The notes beneath the pieces are model-generated. The model worked only from the letters and a program-made list of their open reading frames with translations. It was not told the DNA's origin and made no database searches. The position numbers were made by a program, and so were the translations under genes. A DNA stretch of 64,000 nucleotides from Megaustenia siamemsis (lineage: Eukaryota > Mollusca > Gastropoda > Stylommatophora > Ariophantidae). The DNA lies in assembly GCA_032433765.1 (NCBI GenBank), contig JAVIAB010000059.1, positions 57,922,103 through 57,986,102 of the forward strand, written 5' to 3'. Shown one piece after another: positions 23,640-33,187 of this stretch (its first letter is position 1; every line of letters begins with the position of its first letter).

Positions 23640-24365
23640 AAAAGCTTACATTTTATGTTCAGTTTTCTTGTCTAATGTCCGTTTTTTGCACCATACAGGA
23701 ATGTTGAAAAAATATAACATTTTGCTATTCATAGTTTTAACCCTGGTGTTATTTGTTTTGCTGTTAGTATATTTTTCATGGCATTAAAATTACATTTTGC
23801 TATTCCTATTTTTTAATGTATTTCAGTTTTACATTTTCCATCACTGGTTATAATATGTCTAAGGTAGTTGAAGCACTGAAATGTCTCCAGGTCTATTCCT
23901 TCAACTTTCATAGCCACTTGTATGTTTCGAGTATTAACTTTGTTTATGATTATAGTATTAGTCTTTTTGATATTCATATCTAATCCATATCTTTTTCTTC
24001 TCATGTTTATTTCATTATTGATGTAATTGTTGTAGATCTTTATGATTGTCTGCTAGTAATACAGTATCATCAGCATATCTTAGGTTATTGATTATCTTTC
24101 CATTAATTGTTAGACCTTACATCTCTGTGATGTTTTTATAGATTTGCTCAGTGTACAGACTGAACAAGCTTGGTGATACGATGCATCCCTGTATTACTTC
24201 TCTTTGTATATCAATAGATGAAGAGTTCTCTTTGTTATATTTTATTATTGCTGTTTGCTCCCAGTATAAATTACATATTAGTTGGATGTCTGTGTCATCT
24301 AGATGTATATCTTTTTGGTAGTCTATATAAATTGTTTAAGGTGTATTCTATAAAAAGCTTTGGTG
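23640..24365 (-). mobile_element. LINE fragment with reverse-transcriptase core, broken
   Basis: On the minus strand, decayed frames give IQLICNLYWEQTAIIKYN, then VIQGCIVSPSLFSLYTEQIY and NNLRYADDTVLLADN. These are the palm-domain boxes of a non-LTR reverse transcriptase, with YADD over about 24062-24080. Downstream sequence (to 23640) matches the post-RT region of family B. Stops and frameshifts break it throughout. The RT fragment at 57495-58230 covers the same region on the plus strand. Confidence 0.85.
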
Positions 24366-24519
24366 TAATGTATGAATGAAGCAGGCATCTATTGGTTTGT
24401 TTACTGCTGTGTACTTTTCGATTAATGTCGTTATACAGAATATGGTTTTCTGGTATGTATATTTCTGTGTATATATATACACACATAACACACATATATG
24501 CATACAAACACATATATAT

Positions 24520-24716
24520 GTTGGCGTAAACGATCATGTCTATCCACAATTTTCCATTTAAAGTGCATCATATCAATTCCGTGGTTGACTTTTTTCATGC
24601 AATGACACCAAACTATCTATTTAGTATTTAGTATCTTCTCTCCTTGTCGTCCGCGATCTCTTTCCCTGTATGTTGCCAGTTGTAACCAAGTATTCCACTT
24701 TCCTCTTCTCATGAAA
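24520..24716 (-). mobile_element. LINE 3' end (family C), fragment
   Basis: The complement resembles the C-terminal tail coded at 41400-41630, including the segment for MRRGKLEYLVT and the following RDRGRQREKI-like basic stretch, with decay. It is preceded on the plus strand by a compound TA/CA microsatellite (24468-24520). Confidence 0.7.
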
Positions 24717-24837
24717 TGCTAAAAAAATGCTCATTGTTTCTTATATAGAGACCTTTATCCTGCAGCCCTACAGATTCCTGACACTCTCCCCCCCCCCTTT
24801 TTCCCTTCCCCCGCTCATAAATTGTATAAATACTGTA

Positions 24838-25309
24838 ACTCATCATTGAGTGCCGTCTCCGCATTGAAGGTTGGCTACCATGGAGCGCCACTCCACTCTG
24901 TCTCTTGTTTTGATGGTGCAGGTTGTCATAGGTTGACTTTTCCATCTTTTGATGTTACTCATATATGTTAGTCTTGGTCTGCCTCTGCCTCTTTTACCTT
25001 GTATTTTCCCTTCCAATATTAATTTTAGTAGGCTGTTGTGTTTTTAACATGCCCCAAAAATGTCATTTGTCTTGTTCTAAATGTGTTTAGTAGTTCTCTT
25101 GTCATTGTTAATTGTTTTAAAACGTCATCGTTTGTTTTCTTTTATTTCCATCCAATTCTACCTATTCTTCTATAAATCCACATTTCAAAGGCTTCAATTT
25201 TCTGTTCTGTTTTCTTGTCTAATGTCCATGTTTCAGCACCATACAGGAATATTGAGAAGATGTAACATTTTGCTATTCCTAGTTTTAGTCCCTGGTGTTA
25301 TTTGCTTTC
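24838..25309 (-). mobile_element. LINE (family A) 3' part, left side of a nested insertion
   Basis: The minus strand carries the family A tail (complement of GCGCCACTCCACTCTGTC and neighbours) and, moving upstream in the element, sequence matching bases 1-70 of the window and then the post-RT region. At 25309 it is interrupted by the 1.6-kb retroposon; the same LINE resumes at 26921-27125. Confidence 0.8.
25300..25309. other. Target-site duplication, left copy (retroposon copy 1)
   Basis: ATTTGCTTTC here is repeated exactly at 26921-26930. Paralogous LINE copies without the insertion read ATTTGTTTTG followed by the same downstream sequence (23750 and 59461), so the empty site is inferable from the window itself. 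Confidence 0.85.
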
Positions 25310-25578
25310 TTTTATTTTATTTTGGAATCGATGACGTCATGGGACGCACCAAAATGGCAGCTTATTTATATTCGAGCTATGGACCAAGCAATGTTTACAT
25401 TGAACAACACGATAAATGTTATTGCGACAACTGCGAGTTGGCAGATTTTTGAAAATGTTTTCAAGGGTTTGAACATATATGTTTGTTCACAGTTCGTTAA
25501 CCTTCGCTGTAGATAAAGTCGTTAATTGGATGGCTTCGTTTCAGACATTTTTGACGTTGGTAGCTAAGGACCTAACTT

Positions 25579-26118
25579 GTGCAAACCGATGGCATTGGCA
25601 AGGATCATTTTGAATCTACGAAGTGGGCTCATTGTGTGTTTAACTCAAACGCATATGTGCTTTTTAACCAAAGACTTTTTTTGGGACTCAATGCAGGTAT
25701 CCCCGATGGAAGAATAAATTGTACTATTAGTCCCATAAATGATTCGCTTCCAGAGGTTTATGATGTAAACAAAGCAGTTTTGTCATTGCAAGTGAATAAT
25801 GTCCACACCTATAATTGGTCAGGATTGTGTAGCAGCAGCAGCTTTATAGCGAACACAGAAAACATCACAGGATTGTGCTGTTCTGAAACAGCTATGCCAT
25901 GCTACCCTAGAATTGCCTTTAATGGGATTACTGTGACCACAAACCACTCTCCATGTGTGTGCCACATATTTACACCCCAGAAAGAAATACTGAATATAAC
26001 AACATCATGTGCCGTCTGTGATATTAATGACCACAGACCAGGAGCCTCCAGTATGATTGATACAACTGTTGCACCAAGCACTCATCAGCAGAGCCATATC
26101 TATGGAATGTTAATCTGA
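25579..26118 (+). pseudogene. Cys-rich, N-glycosylation-rich reading frame (first domain), in retroposon copy 1
   Basis: This 180-codon frame has a hydrophilic, extracellular-type composition: many cysteines and several N-x-S/T sites (NCT, NDS, NWS, NIT twice). The central block ITGLCCSETAMPCYPRIAFN is followed by GITV and a C-x-C pair. A related block recurs in the next frame (26127-26453), so the protein contained a duplicated domain. There is no convincing signal peptide in this frame; an upstream ATG frame at 25530 (MASFQTFLTLVAKDL) lies out of phase and may be the true N-terminus. A one-base indel near 26085 relative to copy 2 ends the frame early. I do not recognise the family. Confidence 0.6.
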
Positions 26119-26126
26119 CATAGTTC

Positions 26127-26453
26127 TTGAATGATGTCCAAGTTAATGAGACATCAGAATCGTGTGGCAGCAGCTACAAGAAGGGAGCGGAGAACATCAA
26201 GTTCTGCTGCTATAAAGGAGACTTGCCTTGCTATCCCAGGATTGCGTTAAATGGAATCACTGTAGTTGAAAACTTCTCCTCTTGTGTAAACTACACATTC
26301 ACATCTAAGAGTGAATCAGTGAAGGTCACAAAATCATATTCTCTCTGTGGTTTTACTAACTACAGGTCATGTGGCTTCTGTTGGATTGGAATGATAACTT
26401 ACCACCACTGTGTGTCTATGTGTTTGGAATTGGAGTCATCAATGACGGCCTAA
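26127..26453 (+). pseudogene. Cys-rich reading frame (second domain), in retroposon copy 1
   Basis: This continues the preceding reading frame in another phase. It contains FCCYKGDLPCYPRIALNGIT, clearly paralogous to the PCYPRIAFNGIT block of the first domain, then conserved cysteines and N-glycosylation sites (NET, NFS, NYT). Copy 2 encodes the same segment (33868-33593) with a longer C-terminus, so a further indel near 26385 truncates this one. Each copy stays in phase where the other shifts near the domain junction, which suggests a single uninterrupted ancestral frame. Function unknown. Confidence 0.6.
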
Positions 26454-26920
26454 CATCATCAAGTGCTATGACGATCATCAATTTCGGGAGGACGTGAACT
26501 CCCATGGTATATGGTGGATAGGCGGCAGGAACCATTGAAGGCTATGTCTGAAAAGTGTTCCTTCTTGCAGTTTCCTCATATTCCAAGTCCGGCTTGTTGC
26601 AGGAGCTACTGAGTTAAGTGCTCTGTGCACACCGTGAGCTGTGTGTCTCATCCGTTTTGATCCTGCTTCGATATCCCGCTTGTTTACGATGAATGATGAT
26701 ATCGTATGACAGGGAACAGTTAGCTGTGTTCACTTTCTGCGCGGTTTCGCCTTATGTCTTTTGGCGTGTGCTGAGACTGCTACGATGGGGACTACAGTTA
26801 CCTTTCTTTGTTTGGGAGATGAGTTGGTAATTCGGATGATTCCACTGGCACGGGCGGTTGAGCAATTATGGATTTTAATTCGTTTGCTGTGATGCCGAGG
26901 CCTTCCATAACCAATAACCA

Positions 26921-27125
26921 ATTTGCTTTCATGTTAGTATACTTTGCATGACATTACAATTACTTTTTGCCACACCTATTATTTTGTTTGTTTCAGTTTT
27001 ACATTTTCCATCACTGGTTAAAGTATGTCCCAGTTAGTTGTAACTCTGAACTGTCTCCAGGTGTATTCGTTCAACTTTGATATTTATTTGTAGGTCTTGA
27101 GAACTTTCTTTTCTTATGATCATAG
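26921..27125 (-). mobile_element. LINE (family A/B), right side of the nested insertion
   Basis: Begins with the right copy of the 10-bp target duplication (26921-26930), then continues the interrupted LINE. The complement matches the post-RT region at 23760-23960 and 59460-59660, including the CATCACTGGTTA and AACTGTCTCCAGGT blocks. Confidence 0.8.
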
Positions 27126-27889
27126 TTCTGTAACTATGGAACAATTCTGATTACAATAGTTCAGAATTATGAGAACTAATGTGAATTCTAACATTGTTTT
27201 CATGTTCTCGTTCTTCAGTTGTGTAATTTTTTGTTCCATTCAGTTTGACATCATCATTTTGGTGCTCTCGCTCATTTGTCGATTATGTAATGCCTACATT
27301 CTAAGTCAGTGTATCTGATTTTGTTGCTGTAATAGTTCTGCAGGGCTTCCACACATTTTAGTGCGATCTCATGTTCATTCTATCTTTTACTTAATGTGTG
27401 TCAATACTTCAGTGAATGCCGGCTGTCTGTCCACGCATCCACAGGATGAGACCAGTCCTAGTTGTTTCAATAGCTATGGATGCCAAGCCTTGGCTAAAAG
27501 TGGTCAACGACTCATAGTTGATTGCTTGCGTGTGGATCTGTGGAAGCAGATGATCTGCTCTGGTTTAATGTAACTTACTATCCAGCCTGGCCACGCGAGT
27601 GCGCATCGAGAACCTAGGCAACACGTAAACCAAAAAACCCGTGCTACGGATGGGATGGGCTGGAAGACGCGTAAATTATTTCTTCCTGTAAACTACACAC
27701 AACTCTGCGCCCACTTAACATCATTTTATGGACGGACGATGAAGAGGTGTAGCCGTTTGAAGAATGCAGAAGATGTTATTATCTTTCTCTGTTAATGTTC
27801 ACAGTTTTCACATTGTGAGTACAGTTTGGGCTACAAAACCCTGACAAATATTTCCTTTTTTCCCCCTTATACCTTTCTTCACATTTTTT
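27126..27889. other. No recognisable gene
   Basis: Unique-looking sequence; a 70-codon frame at 27361-27573 has no recognised domain. Confidence 0.5.
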
Positions 27890-28345
27890 AAAGAAAAGGA
27901 GTTAAAGGTTATGTAGAGCCAGTCTTAACATATGAATGTGAATCATGGACAGTAGGACAACAGACAAGAAAATCACTGGAGTCTATAGAAATGTGGTTTT
28001 ACAGAAGAATGTTGAGAGTACCATGGACAGCTAAGAAGAGTAATGAAAACGTTCTGAAAGAGGCCAAAGCAAAAAGAAAGCTAATTTCCAATATTAAGAA
28101 AAAACAATCATCATTTATTGGCCATGTAATGAGAAGAGAACAGCTGGAATATATTGTAACAACTGGAAAATTGAGGGATGAAAAGATAGAGAGAAGCAAA
28201 GAGAAAAGATACCAGACAGCTTAAGAGAATGGTATGGCTGAAAGTCAACAACAGAAATGATAACTAACTGTCGTGATCGAAAGTTGTGGAGAGACTTGAT
28301 CACCTACGCCAGCAGGCCCGGTACTTGATGATGATGATTAACTGT
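27890..28345 (+). mobile_element. LINE 3' end (family B), frameshifted
   Basis: From about 27905 the frame reads GYVEPVLTYECESWTVGQQT, then MWFYRRMLRVPWTAKKSNEN, KKKQSSFIGHVMRREQLEYI, and after a frameshift near 28200 RDRKLWRDLITYASRPGT ends at a stop followed by GATGATGATG (28328-28338). This is the post-RT C-terminal tail of a non-LTR element, 5'-truncated and inactive. Confidence 0.88.
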
Positions 28346-28799
28346 CCACTTATCTTTTTTTTTTTAAATCACCATTTCTCTGTTTCACCCGTAATTTCCC
28401 CTGTCATTTATATCTTCGTACACACTTGACAATCTTTCAATACGGTTTATTATTATTATTTTGTAAACAAAAATGTATTATAGAACGATGTAATCATTTA
28501 GACCTGTTTAGCCTTGGGAACAGTGTGTATGTGTGTGTGTATGTGGTTTTTGGGGAAAAAGGGGGTGGGGGGATTTATGAACGTACTATCACTTGACAGA
28601 CTAACTGATGACGCAACTTCCGAGTGGAGGCTATTCAATATTGTCATATAATTCCTTCCTGCCTTCCGTCCTTCTGCTTTATAGATGGCGTTATATTGTC
28701 GTGGCCTCGGGCTGATATGTCTAGTTTCCGGTGCGGGGAAAAAAGAAATATACATTTTTTATGGAGATGGAGATATATCCTTCTTTTTAATTTCAACAA
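28346..28799. other. No recognisable gene
   Basis: Contains short T, G and GT runs (28367, 28560, 28520) and nothing else recognised. Confidence 0.5.
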
Positions 28800-28822
28800 A
28801 CTCCTCTCTCTGTCTCTCTCTT

Positions 28823-28887
<65 letters not shown>
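28800..28887. repeat. (CT)n microsatellite
   Basis: Interrupted then pure CT dinucleotide run; frames in either strand are artefacts. Confidence 0.95.
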
Positions 28888-28890
<3 letters not shown>

Positions 28891-28984
28891 ACTTTCACGT
28901 AAAATTAATACTTGGCAGCTGAAAATCGAATCGTATGCTGTAACCCAGGCCAAACATTAAGGCCAGGAACTAATTCTTAGACCA

Positions 28985-29205
28985 CAAACATAACACATAC
29001 ATGTTACTTCTCAGTTCATAGCATATACATAGAAAAATAGTTTTCATTTCGTAACATATACATACAAATAATAATTAGGCCATTAAGAACAATTCTGAAG
29101 ATTCATATCTCTCAGACCCAAGATATACATAAGATCCATATTCTCAGACACAACATATACATAAGATCCAAATTTTCAGACATAACATATACATAAAACC
29201 ATAAT
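28985..29205. repeat. Degenerate about 30-bp tandem repeat
   Basis: The phrase AACATATACATA recurs five to six times with ATTCTCAGAC/ATTTTCAGAC between the later units, which are the best preserved. Confidence 0.7.
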
Positions 29206-29229
29206 TGTAACATCTTATCTCTCTCTGTC

Positions 29230-29232
<3 letters not shown>

Positions 29233-29295
<63 letters not shown>

Positions 29296-29321
29296 TGTGT
29301 GTGTGTGTGTGAGAGAGAGAG
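29233..29321. repeat. GT/GTGC/GA compound microsatellite
   Basis: GT dinucleotides, then about nine GCGT/GTGC units, more GT, then GA. Confidence 0.95.
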
Positions 29322-29324
29322 ATT

Positions 29325-29515
29325 AATTTGTAATGTAAAACAAATGGCAAAATACATGGAAAGAGAGACCGCGGACGGGAAAGAGAGAAGATACTAGGTA
29401 GCATAGTATCATGGCATGGAAAACAGTCAACCACCGAATTGATACGATGCACTGTGAATAGAAGATTGTGGAACGACATGATCGCCTACGCCAACCGGTA
29501 TGGCACATGATGATG
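29325..29515 (+). mobile_element. LINE 3' end (family C), fragment
   Basis: The plus strand matches the end of the copy at 41165-41640: the region for ATGGCATGGAAAACAGTCAA, the RRLWRDM-type tail, and the terminal GGCACATGATGATGA. Only the last 190 bases remain. Confidence 0.8.
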
Positions 29516-29602
29516 AATGTAAGGCATTCACACAGTGAAACTATGTTACGAAGTGCTTTAAATTGACAGTACTAAGTCAGAGCAAATATACAACTATATA
29601 AT

Positions 29603-29864
29603 ATATGTAAGTAAAAGTAAAGTGCCCCTTCACGCCAAATGATGTATGGGGAATATGGTGTTAGTGACCATCAATTTTACAGACTTTCAGCACATGATTT
29701 TTGGGGTAATGTGGACTGTATTACGCCCGTGCTTCTTTACTTGCCCATAAAAAAATCCGGTACCCATTAAAGGCTACGTGAACCCGGAAGCCGTCGGTTG
29801 GGATCGAACCCTACCTCATGTCCTTTGTAGTCCAGTTCACTAACCACTGAGCTATCGCGGCTCT
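29603..29864 (-). mobile_element. tRNA-derived SINE (family S1)
   Basis: The head at the right (complement of ACTGAGCTATCGCGGCTC) carries the A box; the B box is the complement of GGGATCGAACCC near 29800. Body and tail (GTGTTAGTGACCAT, CACGCCAAATG) match S1. The 3' side at 29595-29610 shows the AGTAAAAGTAAAG tail phrase also seen at the 42.4-kb copy. Confidence 0.87.
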
Positions 29865-30109
29865 ATATAATATATACTCAACTATAAATACAGTTTCTCC
29901 TTTCAAAGTTGCATCAGCAGGTATCGTACCATCAGGATAGCGAAGCCAGAATGGCAAACAGTGTACTATTACCTCGCACTCGAGAAGTGTATTTGAGTTC
30001 AGTTTAATGTAAGTGGCTAGTTGCCAAACAACCGTTATTCCGGTCAGCGACTCATAGCTGACTGTTGGCGGAACGATCAGTGAACCAAAACAGATTAAGA
30101 TCCCAGTAA

Positions 30110-31765
30110 GTGATAACAAATCTCCAAGGTAGGAAAGCAAATCTCCAGGACTTACAGGAAGGAAAAAAAATCTCCAAGTCTTCCACAAAAAAAGAAAATC
30201 TCCATGACTTCCACAAAAGAAAGAAAATCTCCATGACTCCCAGAAAAAAAGAAAATCTCCATGACTACCACAAAAGAAAGAAAATCTCCATGACTACCAC
30301 AAAAGAAAGAAAATCTCCATGACTCCCAGAAAGAAAAAAGAAAATCTCCATGACTCCCAGAAGGAAAAAAGAAAATCTCCATGACTACCACAAAAGAAAG
30401 AAAATCTCCATGACTACCACAAAAGAAAGAAAATCTCCATGACTCCCAGAAAAAAGAAAATCTCCATGACTACCACAAAAGAAAGAAAATCTCCATGACT
30501 ACCACAAAAGAAAGAAAATCTCCATGACTCCCAGAAAGAAAAAAGAAAATCTCCATGCCTCCCAGAAGGAAAAAAGAAAATCTCATGACTACCACAAAAG
30601 AAAGAAAATCTCCATGACTACCACAAAGAAAGAAAATCTCCATGACTCCCAGAAAGAAAAAAGAAAATCTCCATGACTCCCAGAAAAAAAGAAATCTCCA
30701 TGACTACCACAAAAGAAAGAAAATCTCCATGACTACCACAAAAGAAAGAAAATCTCCATGACTCCCAGAAAGAAAAAAGAAAATCTCCATGACTCCCAGA
30801 AAAAAAGAAAATCTCCATGACTACCACAAAAGAAAGAAATCTCCATGACTACCACAAAAGAAAGAAAATCTCCATGACTCCCAGAAAGAAAAAAGAAAAT
30901 CTCCATGACTTCCAGAAGGAAAAAAGAAAATCTCCATGACTACCACAAAAGAAAGAAAATCTCCATGACTACCACAAAAGAAAGAAAATCTCCATGACTC
31001 CCAGAAAGAAAAAAGAAAATCTCCATGACTCCCAGAAGGAAAAAAGAAAATCTCCATGACTCCCAGAAAGAAAAAGAAAATCTCCATGACTTCCAGAAGG
31101 AAAAAAGAAAATCTCCATGACTACCACAAAAGAAAGAAAATCTCCATGACTACCACAAAAGAAAGAAAATCTCCATGACTCCCAGAAAGAAAAAAGAAAA
31201 TCTCCATGACTCCCAGAAGGAAAAAAGAAAATCTCCATGACTCCCAGAAGGAAAAAAGAAAATCTCCATGACTACCACACAAAAAAAGAAGAAAATCTCC
31301 ATGACTTCCACAAAAGAAAGAAAACACCCATCACTCCCAGCAAAAAAAAAAGAAAATCTCCATGACTTCCACAAAAGAAAGAAAACACCCATCACTCCCA
31401 GCAAAAAAAGAAAATCTCCATGACTTCCACAAAAGAAAGAAAACACCCATCACTCCCAGCAAAAAAAAAACGAACATCTCCATGACTTCCACAAAAGAAA
31501 GAAAACACCCATCACTCCCAGCAAAAAAAACGAAAATCTCCATGACTTCCACAAAAGAAAGCAAACACCCATCACTCCCAGCAAAAAAACGAAAATCTCC
31601 ATGATTTCCACAAAAGAAAGCAAACACCCATCACTCCCAGCAAAAAAACGAAAATCTCCATGACTTCCACAAAAGAAAGCAAACACCCATCACTCCCAGC
31701 AAAAAAACGAAAATCTCCATGACTTCCACAAAAGAAAGAAAACATCCATGACTCCCAAAAATACC
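30110..31765. repeat. 29-32-bp purine-rich minisatellite, about 55 units, with a dimeric block
   Basis: Units contain AAAATCTCCATGACT followed by ACCACAAAAGAAAG or CCCAGAAAGAAAAAG; the two endings are mixed up to about 31300. From there a strict dimer appears: CACCCATCACTCCCAGC with an A-run alternates with AAAATCTCCATGACTTCC plus ACAAAAGAAAG, giving a unit of about 58-60 bases. The minus-strand frames across it are artefacts. Confidence 0.93.
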
Positions 31766-32744
31766 GCGCTGAAGTCGAACATGTTGGGTCGAAAAGCGCA
31801 TAAATCGAGGCTTGTAAATAACAATACAAACAAAGTACGTCCATGTAGGGAGGGCGACGGGCAGAAGGATTGTTTGGGCAAGCATAGAAGACGTTTTGTG
31901 CTAGCCTCTAGCACCTAATCATTATAACGTTGTGTACTTTCTTCAACAAAATATGTCCGGCGGCGGCGGCGGCGGCGGTTGGAATGTTGTCTGTGAGTGA
32001 TTTTGGGTATGTGTGTGATATTAAGTTGATGATCGTTTGAAAGTAAATGTAAACGAGTGAGAGAAAGAGAGAGTTGATGAGTGGGAGGGTAAGGGAGTGG
32101 TACATTAATCTTGAGTCAGTGTTCTTTTGAGAAATAAATTGATGAAATAGAGAGTGAGCGAGAAGGAAATAAAGTGGTTGGAGGAGATAAAGAGAATGAA
32201 AAATAAGAGTATGAGAGAGTTTATGTGAGAGAAGGTGAATGTGAAATAAGAAAGCTCTCACACTTTTGTTTATGTGTCAGTCTCCATCAGACGTCAGAGA
32301 TGTAAAGCATCACTTATTGCTGAGGCCAGGCTGTCTACACTGCGATCAATCAGCTGCCGAGGCCGTGTCTTGTGTTTAGGGTATCGCTGGAACATCCCAA
32401 GTGGCCGGCTATGTCTTCACTTGGAACTATTTGGTTACGTGAGATAATGTACATGAGAGATTAGTCTAAGTGGCTGGAGGCTAATGTAAGTCATGGGCCA
32501 CTACTCCTTGTAGTGGGAGATTAATGTCGCTGATATGGTAACTGTAAATACGAGATAAATATCAGTTATTGCTTGGTAATTGATCTGGCGACCTATGAAC
32601 TTTTGCCCTTCCGTTCCATGCAGCGCACATGCACACACACATGTTTATGAATATCTATGGAATATATTATAACTTAAAGTATGGCTTATACAGCATTACT
32701 CCCACTGGGGAGTGAAGTAAATAGCCTTCACTTATCACAAGCGC
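31766..32744. other. No gene; CGG trinucleotide run
   Basis: A (CGG)7-type run lies at 31958-31979 and purine-rich GAGA stretches at 32060-32240. CGG runs often mark 5' untranslated regions, but no exon, promoter or reading frame supports that here. Confidence 0.5.
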
Positions 32745-33175
32745 ATTTTTTTTAGGGAGCGCGTCCCAATGCTCTCTCCCGCTGATACCTGGCCCTCACT
32801 GACCAACGGCCAGGTACCCACTTTTCTGCAAATCATTTCAGGGGAAGAGGTATGTTTACAACTCAAACAAATTCACAAATAATCAACAACAGAAAGAGAA
32901 AAACAAAGAACAATAGACAGCCTGAAGCAGGATCGAACCCATACTCCACGACACAGCCTCAATGTAAGAGAAACAAACGCTAGGGCACACGGCCAACTAA
33001 GCATGGCATGTGGCAAGGCGCCATGTCGAGGAGTACGGACAGGTTCGATCCTGCTTCGGACTATCTATTGTTTTGTTTTTTTCCCCTTGTTGAGTATTTG
33101 TGAATTATTTTTTTTTCGAAGTGTTGTAAACACACCTCATCCCCTGAAATGATTCGCTGATCTATCGCCTCGGAA
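32745..33175. mobile_element. Two SINE copies in inverted orientation (potential hairpin)
   Basis: 32830-32960 and 33000-33150 are inverted copies of one another. Shared blocks include AATCATTTCAGGGGA, TTCACAAATA and GAAGCAGGATCGAACC. The latter is a B box: the left copy is read on the minus strand and the right copy (GGTTCGATCCTGCTTC) on the plus strand. The tRNA-like heads face each other across a spacer of about 60 bases. Confidence 0.75.
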
Positions 33176-33177
33176 GT

Positions 33178-33187
33178 TTCCCTCCAT
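33178..33187. other. Target-site duplication, left copy (retroposon copy 2)
   Basis: TTCCCTCCAT here is repeated exactly at 34773-34782, directly outside the second retroposon copy. Confidence 0.85.

Larger units (their letters stand above)
25310..26920 (+). mobile_element. 1.6-kb retroposon carrying a Cys-rich ectodomain-like ORF, copy 1
   Basis: An insertion of about 1.61 kb inside a minus-strand LINE, flanked by a perfect 10-bp target-site duplication. A second, highly similar copy lies inverted at 33188-34772 with a different 10-bp duplication. Homology between the copies starts abruptly at GACGTCATGGGACG (25333); the 23 bases before it are T-rich and differ between copies. The 3' end is a short tandem of ATAACCA heptamers (about two here, three in copy 2), a tail type seen in non-LTR elements and SINEs. 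There are no terminal inverted repeats. The start carries a CRE-like TGACGTCA and a YY1-like CCAAAATGGC. The interior codes for a broken cysteine-rich protein. No reverse transcriptase is present, so mobilisation must have been in trans. It could be a recurrently retroposed host transcript or a non-autonomous element family. Confidence 0.75.

Noticed and set aside
25337..25450. Second sulfotransferase exon, because of an RAMDQA peptide resembling a motif of that enzyme
   Set aside because: The similarity is six residues long, lies in a different repeat context (the retroposon 5' end), and neighbouring residues do not match.
25310..26920. Mutator-like DNA transposon that captured a gene (suggested by the 10-bp duplication)
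   Set aside because: No terminal inverted repeats, and one end is a variable-number heptamer tail, which favours retroposition. It is not strictly excluded.
28624..28960. Plus-strand frames of about 90 codons near the CT run
   Set aside because: Most of their length is (CT)n; no domain.
30110..31765. Minus-strand MEIFFF-type frames as membrane proteins
   Set aside because: They are translations of the 30-bp purine-rich array.
31958..31979. CpG island promoter
   Set aside because: Only a short CGG run; surrounding sequence is not CpG-rich and no exon follows.
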